Below are positions 56,901 to 64,000 of a DNA stretch of 64,000 bases, piece after piece. The position numbers and the translations under genes were made by a program. Origin of the DNA: Sycon ciliatum (lineage: Eukaryota; Porifera; Calcarea; Leucosolenida; Sycettidae); the NCBI RefSeq assembly GCF_964019385.1, contig NC_088655.1, positions 17,118,648-17,182,647 on the forward strand, written 5' to 3'. Below the pieces are notes generated by a model. The model was not told where the DNA came from, made no database searches, and saw nothing but the letters and a program-made list of their open reading frames with translations. Position 1 is the first letter of the stretch. Every line of letters starts with the position of its first letter.

Positions 56901-59900
56901 CCAAGACAGCAGTATAGGCGACAACACATCCATCGGATCACTGATCATTTCCGCTCAGGCGGGTGACTCTCCGCTAGAGAACCTCAGTCAGCCTGTTCTC
57001 ATGTCGTTCAACGTGTCCATGGCAACGACCGGTGGTGAATATGCATACAATTTGACCTGTGCATTCTGGGACTTCAGTTTGGGTAAGTGCAGCAGGGAAA
57101 GCGACGAGTGCGGGATGTGGCAGAATGTTTATTGCGAATGATTCATGTTTATGTCGGATCACGTTTTGCTATTATTGTGTTTTTACAGTACTGCATGTTT
57201 TCATTTCTTATACAGGTATTACCAGAATTTGAAAACTAACATTTAATGCATCCTTCTCCTGAGACCATTTCCCCCTGGATGTAGCCCCTAAATTCACAAC
57301 CAATCCATTTGACCGGTGAAATCAAATCCATATCTGCGGACAGAGATGTTCTGAAAAAAATGTTCTTGCACATTCAACGAAAACCATCGGAATTATGTTT
57401 TGCTTCCTATGTGAGCGCTTGCACCTTTCCTGCTGACTTGGCTTGGCAGTTGGGTGGGATAAAGTTTGGGGTAAAGATTGGGATAAAGTTTGGGGTAAAG
57501 ATTAGGGTAAAGAAAGAGTAGATCTACATGAAAGCGCAGAGTTTCACGGATGTGTTATCTATTTCAATTTATTAATTCAACCACTTCCCTCTTGCCTGTA
57601 TTACTCTTAGCATACGGTGAAGGTGGCTGGAGTGGCGAGGGATGTGATCTGCTCAATACGTCCGGAGACCATGCCTTCTGCCAGTGCAATCACCTGACAA
57701 GCTTTGCTGTTTTGGTGGTAAGGATAGCACTGTCATAAGGATTTTGTTAATAGGCGCATTTTTTATTTTGTTCTTATACTTGAAACCACGCACCCAATTC
57801 GTAAAACAAGAAAGAAGCAGGAAATGACAAAGGAACAGACTAACAAGACATTGACTGAATGGGGCTGCAAATGCAACGCAACGGTGGTGATGGGGTGCTG
57901 TAGGCTCCGCCGACCAATGGTCTCTTCATCCGCGCCTACTTCACGCCTCAGAAAATCAGCAGTGGACGAACGAATGCCTTGTACACGGTTAGGCGCCCAG
58001 CCGGAGGGAGAAGATGAGTAGACCGGCGCAAAAGACCAAGCCGCTGCCTTGCCCGTGTTGCAACAGACCGGAGGTGCTCCCCAAAAGACAGCTTCTGGTC
58101 AAAGAGGACGCCTAGGAGGGTGATCAAGTTTGCCTCGGAGACTTGTATTCCGCCAAACATGATTGGTGGGAGGTGTAAGTCAGCTCTTCGGAGCGTTGCA
58201 GTCATTGCGTGGGACTTGATGGGCTTAAAGGCAATCTTCCATTTCTGGCCCCAGTTATGCAGCCGATCGATTGACAGTTGCAGTGAGTGCGCTGCACCTG
58301 CCGCGCTGCCATTCGACACAATGGAGTAAAGTGTGGTGTCGTCTGCGTATGCGTCCAGCTGGGCATCATCCACCAGAACAGAGGGTGCATCATTTACGTA
58401 CAGTAAAAACAGTGTCGGGCCGAGTATGCTGCCTTGGGGAACGCCCGCAGTTATGGGGTACTGGGTAGACGTATAGCCACCCACCAAGCATCGTAATGAA
58501 CGTGATGACAGGTACGACGACACCCATTTGTGGAGTGTCCGAGTGATTCCTGCATTACGTGCCTTATGGAGGACACCAACATGGCATGTGAGTGGTATTG
58601 CAGGCAGTGTCGGGGAGTGTATGCAGAGGTGCAACAAGAGCTGTGTGTATCAGTAGTATGAAGATTGCCATCTGACATGAAACTATAAGTTACAACAAAC
58701 CAGAAGCGTGTTACTATGTGTCTCGTATGGAGAGCTGCATGTATGTAACTAGGACCAACTAGCAGACAATGGGGAAAATGGATCTAATGAAACCTTTCCG
58801 CTAGTTACAAAGAGACATTGATACCGATCTCGTCATTTTGAGGGGCTAATAACAATGTCATTTTAAATTTTATAACTTCAGACTCTCTGCCTAGTGATTT
58901 CCAAGTCCCCAACAGGCCATTAGAATCACAAACAGGGATGGTTGCGTGTGCCAGTGGGTGCCCTGGTAGCGCCTCGTGGAACTAGGGGATGTGCTAGAGG
59001 TCGTGCTAAGGGTCATGCGCGGGGTCGCGTGTAAAGAGTTTTAAAACCATTATCTCTTATCGTAGAATGAAGTTGAAGACATCACTGCAGCTGTACTTAT
59101 GGTTGATAAATATGGTGGTAAAGACACACCTGGCAATATGGCGGTAAACACACGCCTGCCCACATACGCTCTCTAGGCTGCAAAGTTCTGGCACAGAGCT
59201 CTCCTTCTCACCACCACCACCATTAGTTCGCGCCTGGCGCCTGGTCGATGCATGGCTGGCGGTATCCGGCATAGAAGGCTGGTACATCAAGTAGCGCATG
59301 GCACATAGATGATGACACAGCAACGACATAGCTCGATTGCGACGTACGTTTCGTCCCCGCTGGACTCATCAGGCAATCTTCTTCTTGGATGTCTTCATAC
59401 GGAGCTGGACTTGGGAGAATGAAGTTGAAGACATCACTGCAGCTTTGCAGCCTAGAGAGCGTATGTGGGCAGGCGTGTGTTTACCGCCATATTGCCAGGT
59501 GTGTCTTTACCACCATATTTATCAACCATAAGTACAGCTGCAGTGATGTCTTCAACTCCATTCTCCCAAGTCCAGCTCCGTATGAAGACATCCAAGAAGA
59601 AGATTGCCTGATGAGTCCAGCAGGGACGAAACGTACGTCGCAATCGAGCTATGTCGTTGCTGTGTCATCATCTATGTGCCATGCGCTACTTGATGTACCA
59701 GCCTGCTATGCCGGATACCGCCAGCCATGCATCGACCAGGCGCCAGGCGCGAACTGATGGTGGTGGTGGTGAGAAGGAGAGCTCTGTGCCAGAACTTTGC
59801 AGCCTAGAGAGCGTATGTGGGCAGGCGTGTGTTTACCGCCATATTGCCAGGTGTGTCTTTACCACCATATTTATCAATCTCTTATCGTGGCGGGTGAATT

Positions 59901-62900
59901 TCATCTAAAAAATCCATGGTACTAGCGAGACTCGGCTGGAAGCCAAGTGTTCCGCATCCGTAGGAAGGCCATCGGCCTTCAGGATCAAAGCGCAGCTGCA
60001 GCTAGTAAACGTCGGGAGGAGAGTAGATCAGACCCACCACAAAGTGGTCGACATCTAATCCCTTGGTAAATCATCCCTTCGTTTAAAACTACTAGACTGA
60101 CAGAAATATAGTGACGATGTAGGCAGAGCGCACTGAGCTACTGTAAAGTCAGAATCGTTTGCATCCGTTTTCGTTCGTGAATTACGATGGCAGACCGTTT
60201 GCACCTGCAAACGTTTGCGATTGGAGTCTATTTGATGATTGACTCAAGCCAACAGTGTCGATTTTCGCGCCCGCCTATTTTACCCTATTTCACACCCATC
60301 GCGAAAATCACGAACGTTTCATGATCACAAGAAGACAGGTTTCTGGGTTTCCAATATCTCGAAGGTCGCTTTTGAGTCCTGCTAACCTTGTATTGGAAAG
60401 TAAATTATAGTCACACTTTTCCCCTTCTCAATTCCTGAAACGAATATTGATGGTATTACTGCTCTTTGGGTCATGTGATGTTGTCTGATCACGGTGCAGT
60501 CTCGACAGGCACTGCATTCCCCTCTGCCACCCAGCAGCGCAGCTGAGCGAAGCCTCAGCATCATATCGTACATTGGCTGTGGATTGTCCATGATAGGTCT
60601 GCTTGGGACCGTAGTCGTAATCTTACGACTCAAGTAAGTCTTGCACTGATCCCTCTAGCACTGCTCCGAATGTAGTATATTGATGAAAAAATGCGACATG
60701 TTTATGACAGTTATTGTTCCACTGCAACACTGCACATAGTACCTGGTGTAGCAAGCTTCCTACATCAAGTAACAACCGAAGTTCCAAGATGAGTACCTCC
60801 AACGATCGGCACAGAAGAAAGGGGGTCTGGAAATTGGCTATAATTTTCAATGCTACGAGAATAGGCAGCATTGTACATGTACAGTGACTGGCCAAACGCA
60901 ACTTGGAAGCGCCGAATGGCCAACTGGACTAAAAAGCGCTCAAAATAAAATAATCGGTGGTCTCTCTTTGGGAACAAAATCGGTCGGTTTGTCCAACAGC
61001 CGATCCAAAATCGGACGATTTCCGAAAAATCGGAGCAAATGGCAGCCCTGGGCCATTCACACAATCATGTGCTCTATATCAACTAATTTTCGCTGGTGAT
61101 TTAATTTCACCGATTCCACCGCTTTGTGTCAACCCGCCAAAGTAAATTGCAGGCCAAATTTTGTCCCAGAGGCAAATAATGCTTTTAAAATTCAGCCACG
61201 GCTGCATGTGAGACCAACAAATACGGATCAACTTCTTTTTTGAAAACCCCAATAGGCCAACGTTTAATGACAGCCAACATTTTTAGTTTCGAGATCGGCC
61301 AAAGTTTCTAACCGGCTAAAATTTGTCGATTCACTACAATTCCTCAGTCTTTCAAAGGTAAAAGAGACACACAAATTGGCCTGCCCGCCTGGGAGGGTGT
61401 GGAGGGTGCACAGTGATCAGGAATGTGGAGAGGAGTGAAGGAGGAGGAGCCTCAACGAACTCCAATTGGAGTTTTACGAATCTCCTCGTAACATTCATGA
61501 TCATTGTGCACCCTTTATAGTCAGCCTCTTGTTTTTCAATAGACCAATCCCGAAAAGATTGTCCGGGTTCGTGAAAGGGGGCACGCGTGCAAGCCAGCAA
61601 GTGTGAAGTGCATCGTTTTGTATTCAGTTTGTGTGTGTCAGCTCATGGCGGAGGAGAGAGAGACTTTTGATCGCCGAGCTGAAGCTAGAGGATTTGATGG
61701 AGTCCTGCCAGCAGCTAGTCAAAGGACCTTCGGTACCTTAGGCAGACCCTGACGGAGTTTGGAGGCTAGATAGATCTCGGTGAGGAGAGAAACATTCGCT
61801 TGGCGATCGACTCTCCGTAAAAAATGCAAGCTACATAGCGCCGACATACTGCAACAGCTACGATTTCAGCTTACTTCTCGATCTGCTGCTTCACAAAGTT
61901 CAACTATTTACAAGTCCTGACTGTTGTAGTCTGAAGCTGGAGTCTCATCGCCCACCTACAGGTAGCTTTTGGAGCTGATGGATTTCCCGACTTGGACTCC
62001 TTCCGCAAACTCTCGCAACATTACTACAGTGTATGCTGTGTTTCCACACGCTCGATCGTGTTGACATGTCACCTATACTGTACATGTACCGGGTCGCGGA
62101 GGAGCTTGACGACCTCTGCTGACTCCAGGTTTCCGAAATACTGCCGTCGTCTTCGTTGATGTCGCTGGTGACGTTCTCCCCTTGCAGGATGTGCACATAG
62201 TTGTCGCCCCGGGGGTAAAGACTATGTTGTCTTTCGAAATAGTTCTTCATCACGCTCGCGCGAATGATGTTTCTCATCATGAACTCGTTCCGACGGTGTA
62301 ACACGGCGATGGTCTTTGGCGGGGCACTGGCTTGGCGAAAACGATATCTTCTTGTGCAATATAACATTGATCGGCTGCAGATGAGTACAGTCACTTCATG
62401 GTTGATTCTTTAGGAGGGCAGCTGCCAGGAAAGAGGCAAGATTCATCGAAAACGAAGCGCTCGCAACAAACAATAGCACTTGAAATATCTCGTAAGATTT
62501 AGGGCCTATCGCTTTGAGCCACAGCGCTCACAGCCTTGCCTACTTCATCAAAGTGAGCTCTACATGTTCGTTGATCTCTTCACACTACACAGAAGAGCGA
62601 AACAAGGATTATGTCTTAGCATTTCCACTCCAACAGCAGACCATTACCAGTGTGAGAGAGAAAACTACAAAGAGCTTTGCTTTCTGTCGCATCGTCTCTC
62701 TTGCATGCAACTAACGAGAAAACCGTGTACTTACCCTCGCAGTCACACGTGAACTATCAAACACGTCCTGTGCCGCATGCTGATCAGGTAGTGCCATGTA
62801 TGTGTTGTACAGTGTACTATCAGTTGACATGCCCCCTTTCGAACCCAGACAATCTTTTCGGGATTGGTCTATTGTAACATAATCTGTGCGGAATATACTT

Positions 62901-63862
62901 GTTTCACTTTTGGAATATTTGTGGCGTGCTTGTATTGTTAGCAGGATGAATTCGCTAGAGTGAAGCCATCATACCTTTAAAACAATCTTTGCAATCTACA
63001 CAATCAGGGTTATGAAGCTGAAACCTGGATTATGTTTTCTTTTCTCTTGTGGTTCATGTTGTGTTCTTGTGTTCTTTCATCCAACGCAGGAAACTTCGCT
63101 CCCGCAGCCACCAAAAGCTGATGTTTGGACTCTGCATCACTCTCTTCCTCGCACTGTTGCTGTTTGTGTCGGCAGTAGCACCGGCCGCGTGGAGCAAGGG
63201 CTTGTGTCAGGCTGTGGCTTTGGTTCTCCATGCACTCCTGCTGATGGCGTTCATGTGGATGTCAGCAGATGCAACTCTAATTTACACCCAGCTGGTGATT
63301 GTCTTCGGCGGACAAGCTGCAACTCTGCTCCGCAACCTATTGATTCTGATTTTCTGTAAGGTCAAGAACTGTCTGGCACGCTGTGCGTATGGCATGCCAT
63401 TGCAGAAGTAGACAGGTTAACATGAGTATCGCAGATCTCTATGAACTCGATGCTTTCATGTGATTTGTTTTACGGCTGACAACTTTTATCATTTTACAAC
63501 CGGAATTGGCCAGGGGTGCTTGGCCAAGGGGTGCATAAAGGAGAGGTTGTGTCGATGAATAGACTGGATCTGAAGTGAGTCTTGTCAATGCCACAGAGGA
63601 ATCTGGTTTGTTTGGGCATGGATGGCTGATACCATTATCTAAGGCTATTATAGAGAGAGGGGGGGGGGATAAGCGGAAATTTTTAATGGTTCGTCTTCTA
63701 CGTATTATACGTCGTTGAAAATGTGCATCCATTGAAGTTGATATGAAGCTGCCAACTTAGCACAGATTTTCCACTTGTTTCCCTATGTGTAGCTGTACCG
63801 GTGTTAGTGGTGCTGGTGACAGCTGCATCTACACACATGACGGCGTATGGTAACGAAAACTT
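45050..63862 (+). CDS. Adhesion G-protein-coupled receptor, partial (15 exons placed)
   Basis: A cell-surface receptor of the adhesion (class B2) family. Exons: 45050-45748, 46975-47151, 48228-48383, 48824-48961, 49438-49764, 50583-50677, 50843-50907, 51779-51963, 52678-52925, 53419-53598, 54853-54932, 55596-55786, 56759-57082, 57611-57717, 60500-60633; then 63090-63355 and 63793-63862 complete the visible part. Each has AG/GT borders, and every junction phase agrees, which is strong evidence. Domains: novel module, Sushi, Ig, Ig, SEA-like, HRM, GAIN, GPS, helices 1-4. The ectodomain should bind extracellular or matrix ligands; GPS cleavage leaves a tethered fragment. The signal-peptide exon and helices 5-7 are not visible. 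The Sushi-Ig-Ig-HRM order is not one I can assign to a vertebrate subfamily. Confidence 0.93.
46975..47151 (+). CDS. Receptor exon: Sushi/CCP domain
   Basis: 59 codons, phase 1-1. It has four cysteines with CCP spacing: SCPRVRPIGNG...VTLVCDPGYAIAG...TVCGANSAYSASLGKC. It is a single complement-control-type module, a protein or glycan binding fold. The W usually found before the last Cys is replaced by Y (SAY). Confidence 0.9.
47383..47939. repeat. Long polypyrimidine (CT)n tract in receptor intron
   Basis: About 556 bp of CTCTCT with TCTG, TATC and CCCT interruptions on the plus strand. The three open frames of Ser-Leu repeats across it are artefacts. Such mirror-symmetric tracts can form triplex DNA. 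Confidence 0.95.
48228..48961 (+). CDS. Receptor exons: immunoglobulin domain 1 (two exons)
   Basis: Exons 48228-48383 and 48824-48961 each encode half of one Ig domain. The first has PPSATMQAQFTVIEGSRV, the B-strand Cys (RMPCLVSG) and the core Trp (VSWHDKND). The second has the F-strand GSISCTALNKE. Acceptor and donor phases are 1 on all sides. An intron inside an Ig domain is common in I-set domains. It should mediate adhesion. Confidence 0.9.
49438..49764 (+). CDS. Receptor exon: immunoglobulin domain 2
   Basis: 109 codons, phase 1-1. It shows TLSISCFFAGVPQPRAIWCQL, then AGLYQCSVEND near the end, with the paired B/F cysteines and an AGxYxC motif. Extra cysteines (WCQL, TCQS, DTCPS, QQCHAG) suggest two added disulfides inside the domain. 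Confidence 0.92.
50150..50520. repeat. Minisatellite and poly-G run in receptor intron
   Basis: About 14 degenerate copies of a 22-26 bp unit (TCTGTGGGTCAGTTATACCC) lie at 50150-50480. A G run follows at about 50504-50520. Confidence 0.9.
50583..51963 (+). CDS. Receptor exons: SEA-like module (three exons)
   Basis: Exons 50583-50677, 50843-50907 and 51779-51963 (phases 1-0, 0-2, 2-1) join to a module. It opens FEVTAQFVGSQL, continues with helices (AAKDLVAQTLRSLVSS) and then strand-like SVSAIEAKAEITLS, followed by SLTNGLRLHLLENV. Order and length (about 115 residues) resemble SEA domains, which often precede GAIN regions. I see no GSVVV autoproteolysis motif. It may instead be a cysteine-free linker. 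The 51779 acceptor is AAG rather than CAG. Confidence 0.6.
51034..51631. mobile_element. Palindromic fold-back element in receptor intron (about 600 bp)
   Basis: The outer arms (about 51034-51101 and 51563-51631) share GAAAGGACCAAGGAACTACAA and its inverse. The inner arms (about 51207-51290 and 51380-51467) share GTACATGAAAACCAGAGTG and its inverse. Arms are imperfect. No ORF lies inside. A target duplication is not obvious. Confidence 0.65.
52678..52925 (+). CDS. Receptor exon: HRM (hormone receptor motif) domain
   Basis: 83 codons, phase 1-0. It has the HRM signature: TCPEESMTGFQGTLLWPET, then FLDCPV, ATRDC, RWSSPNTTTCPSPL. The cysteine and tryptophan spacing fits HRM domains that precede GAIN regions in adhesion GPCRs. 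In class B receptors such domains help bind ligand. Confidence 0.9.
53035..53230 (+). repeat. tRNA-derived SINE in receptor intron
   Basis: A tRNA-like body is visible: an A-box-like TAGATTGGTTATAGAGC at about 53053, an anticodon-arm-like TGGCTATAAGCTA and the B box GTGGTTCGAGTCCTGG, followed by an unrelated tail. The region is too diverged for a tRNA gene and lies between exons. Confidence 0.6.
53419..53598 (+). CDS. Receptor exon: GAIN domain, part 1
   Basis: 60 codons, phase 0-0. It reads LDFNTSDPAQLVDSTRLIV...FLSEDDVDFAATTLLNLV, the helical subdomain A of a GAIN region. The acceptor is GTTTGTAG. Helical heptads and the DVDFAATTLL segment fit the family. Confidence 0.85.
53640..54500. other. 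Intronic region with degenerate inverted hammerhead-like motifs
   Basis: No exon. The minus strand at about 53770-53800 has CTGATGA-(9 nt)-GAAAACGTTC, and the plus strand at about 54250-54290 has CTGATGA followed by a distant GGAAAA. Neither forms a proper stem II. A fold-back retroelement remnant is likely. Confidence 0.35.
54853..54932 (+). CDS. Receptor exon: GAIN domain, part 2
   Basis: 80 nt, phase 0-2. It reads VADAVLKSVDNILNVPAEKIEAVSASK, a helical GAIN segment. It joins the next exon through AA|A (Lys). Confidence 0.85.
54950..55477. mobile_element. Fold-back element with hammerhead-like cores in receptor intron
   Basis: Imperfect arms of about 160-170 bp face each other (about 54950-55110 and 55310-55477). 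They share words such as AAAGTATCCGAACGTTTTCGG and GTTGGAAAGACTAAAACTT, inverted. Each arm carries a decayed core of the CTTGATGAG...GGACCGAAAACG type. No ORF. Confidence 0.65.
55596..55786 (+). CDS. Receptor exon: GAIN domain, part 3
   Basis: 191 nt, phase 2-1. It reads IAHSMEKLVTSLDVEDGTTLQRVTDNVGFAV, then a polar loop to PALG. The long helix followed by a strand fits the boundary of GAIN subdomains A and B. Confidence 0.88.
56330..56460 (-). repeat. Dispersed repeat copy, inverted relative to 59925-60045
   Basis: About 120 bp shares GATCTACTC.CCTCCC, CCTTCCTACGGATGCGGAA and CTTCCAGCCGAGTCTC with 59925-60045 in reverse. It may be a SINE. Confidence 0.6.
56759..57082 (+). CDS. Receptor exon: GAIN subdomain B
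   Basis: 108 codons, phase 1-1. Beta-rich, with VAIDIPSQALQLAN, FILYQTSSLFQDS and PVLMSFNVSMATTGGEYAYNLTCAFWDFSL. The end (CAFWDF) is the start of the GPS motif, with its first Cys. The acceptor is CTTTCTTTAG. Confidence 0.92.
57611..57717 (+). CDS. Receptor exon: GPS autoproteolysis motif
   Basis: 36 codons, phase 1-0. With the previous exon it gives CxFWD...GGWSGEGC...FCQCNHLTSFAVLV, including four cysteines, two Trp and the HLT cleavage triad. Cleavage is expected between Leu and Thr, leaving TSFAVLV as the tethered agonist start. All key residues are present, so autoproteolysis is likely. Confidence 0.95.
57840..58600 (-). pseudogene. LINE-5 reverse-transcriptase fragment in receptor intron
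   Basis: Minus-strand frame: LHKWVSSYLSSRSLRC, AGVPQGSILGPTLFLLYVND, the catalytic DAYADDTTLY (intact) and thumb LLGVLFDQKLSFGEHL. It stops at AFVRPLLIF. The palm N half and the endonuclease are absent. It is a Jockey/CR1-type fragment antisense to the receptor. Confidence 0.85.
58601..59051. other. Receptor intron, no gene seen
   Basis: No exon-like or repeat structure is recognisable between LINE-5 and the ribozyme element. Confidence 0.5.
59335..59378 (-). ncRNA. Type I hammerhead ribozyme (minus strand)
   Basis: Read on the minus strand: GATTGC, CTGATGA, stem II GTCC-AGCGG-GGAC, GAAA, minimal stem III C-GTAC-G, U and C, then GCAATC, which closes stem I by 6 pairs. Predicted cleavage is after GUC. 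All core residues are present. Confidence 0.88.
59444..59524 (+). repeat. Direct repeat block of the retrozyme unit, copy 1
   Basis: About 81 bp, repeated at 59796-59876; the distance of 352 gives the unit length. Confidence 0.9.
59602..59645 (+). ncRNA. Type I hammerhead ribozyme (plus strand)
   Basis: GATTGC (59602-59607), CTGATGA (59608-59614), stem II GTCC-AGCAG-GGAC, GAAA (59628-59631), C-GTAC-G, U and C (cleavage after 59639), then GCAATC (59640-59645). One loop base differs from the minus-strand copy. It would cut the receptor pre-mRNA intron if folded. Confidence 0.9.
59796..59876 (+). repeat. Direct repeat block of the retrozyme unit, copy 2
   Basis: Matches 59444-59524 and ends at the target duplication. 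It is truncated after TTTATCA. Confidence 0.9.
59925..60045 (+). repeat. Dispersed repeat copy, inverse of 56330-56460
   Basis: Shares about 120 bp in opposite orientation with the earlier copy, including AGACTCGGCTGGAAGCC and TTCCGCATCCGTAGGAAGG. Confidence 0.6.
60500..60633 (+). CDS. Receptor exon: transmembrane helix 1
   Basis: 134 nt, phase 0-2. After a polar linker (SRQALHSPLPPSSAAE) comes RSLSIISYIGCGLSMIGLLG and TVVVILRL, a typical helix 1 of adhesion GPCRs (the SxISYIGCG pattern). The acceptor is GGTGCAG. Confidence 0.93.
60634..61536. other. Receptor intron, no gene seen
   Basis: A 2.5 kb intron between helices 1 and 2. The first part holds no recognised element. Confidence 0.5.
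61537..62874. mobile_element. Inverted-repeat element in TM1-TM2 intron (1338 bp)
   Basis: The ends are nearly perfect inverted repeats of about 45 bp: CAATAGACCAATCCCGAAAA at 61537 and its inverse ending at 62874, with a few differences after base 30. No clear target duplication is visible, and no transposase is encoded. Confidence 0.65.
63090..63355 (+). CDS. Receptor exon: transmembrane helices 2 and 3
   Basis: 266 nt, phase 2-1. It reads HQKLMFGLCITLFLALLLFV (helix 2), a loop with one Cys (KGLCQAV, the conserved extracellular-disulfide Cys at the top of helix 3), then ALVLHALLLMAFMWMSADAT, LIYTQLVIVFG (helix 3). It then enters the second intracellular side. Confidence 0.94.
63356..63792. 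other. Receptor intron, no gene seen
   Basis: Contains a short G run at about 63660. No exon-like or mobile element structure. Confidence 0.5.
63793..63862 (+). CDS. Receptor exon: transmembrane helix 4
   Basis: 70 nt, phase 1-2. It reads VPVLVVLVTAASTHMTAYGN, the helix 4 pattern with the trailing YG found before the second extracellular loop. The donor is GTGAGT. The following exon (loop with CWL, helices 5-7) lies beyond the right edge. Confidence 0.88.
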
Positions 63863-64000
63863 GTGAGTTTTGATTTGTAGAAATATGACTGTTCTTGTGT
63901 CCTGTTTTCTGGATATGTGCATGCTGGATGATGTCACAGACTTCTGCATGAGACCAAGTCAATAGTACCCAAGAAGGGAAAGAAGGTCTTCTGCAAAATC
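63863..64000. other. Start of the next receptor intron
   Basis: No exon border beyond the donor. The window ends inside the intron. Confidence 0.5.

Larger units (their letters stand above)
59064..59876. mobile_element. Retrozyme-like element with two inverted hammerhead ribozymes (813 bp)
   Basis: The 12-bp target duplication ATCTCTTATCGT flanks it (59052-59063 and 59877-59888). The left 348 bp are an inverted copy of the right unit. In the right part the block starting TTTGCAGCCTAGAGAGCG occurs twice in direct orientation (59444 and 59796), giving a 352-nt period with one hammerhead per period. Small tandem units with type I hammerheads and a target duplication are the hallmark of animal retrozymes. 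It has no protein-coding capacity. It lies in the receptor intron between the GPS and TM1 exons. Confidence 0.8.

Noticed and set aside
58120-58468. Plus-strand frames in the receptor intron as receptor exons
   Set aside because: They are antisense to the LINE-5 reverse transcriptase, which has intact motifs.
1-64000. CRISPR arrays, operons, bacterial mobile elements
   Set aside because: Repeats here are tandem satellites, LTRs or inverted termini without regular spacers, and genes are spliced.

Overview
This window is eukaryotic and animal. It has spliced genes with GT-AG introns and consistent codon phases, a metazoan adhesion G-protein-coupled receptor, and a dense, nested load of transposable elements; nothing resembles operons or bacterial promoters. 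The mix of non-LTR, Ty3/Gypsy, BEL/Pao, Harbinger, TTAA-target and hammerhead-ribozyme elements suits a marine invertebrate, perhaps a sponge or another early-branching animal. That placement is an inference with low confidence.

Positions 1-43950 are almost entirely mobile DNA. A TA-flanked inverted-repeat element (248-1244) and a GIY-YIG nuclease fragment come first. A non-LTR retrotransposon on the minus strand (about 1834-18462) is split by a 12.3 kb PIF/Harbinger element (2634-14919, target duplication TAA) and by a 2.2 kb TTAA-flanked element (15085-17240). The Harbinger carries a broken transposase and a spliced Myb-like gene. A nearly intact Ty3/Gypsy element (9022-13721) sits in one intron of that Myb-like gene. 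Next come a second LINE with a third LINE inserted in it, a BEL/Pao 5' remnant, a 228-bp tandem repeat disrupted by a very young Gypsy element (23781-28297, identical LTRs), a repeat cluster split by a second TTAA element (29117-31613), a fourth LINE split by a hAT-like element (34229-35516), and an open reverse transcriptase frame (36982-38346). A 520-bp fold-back element with a candidate hammerhead ribozyme follows (38470-38989). The block ends with a restriction-like nuclease fragment and a decayed transposase gene whose N terminus looks like the RING and zinc-finger region of RAG1 (about 40313-43950).

Positions 45050-63862 hold the main host gene, an adhesion GPCR on the plus strand. I can place fifteen exons with matching phases. 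In order they encode a novel glycosylated ectodomain module, a Sushi domain, two Ig domains, an SEA-like module, an HRM domain, a GAIN domain with a complete GPS cleavage motif, and transmembrane helices 1-4. The first exon and the exons for helices 5-7 are not seen; the latter lie past the right edge. Its introns hold a 556-bp pyrimidine tract, a minisatellite, a tRNA-derived SINE, a LINE fragment, several fold-back elements, and an 813-bp element (59064-59876) with two inverted hammerhead ribozymes and a 352-nt tandem period, which matches the retrozyme plan.

The strongest leads are the hammerhead-bearing elements, the RAG1-like transposase, and the unusual receptor architecture.
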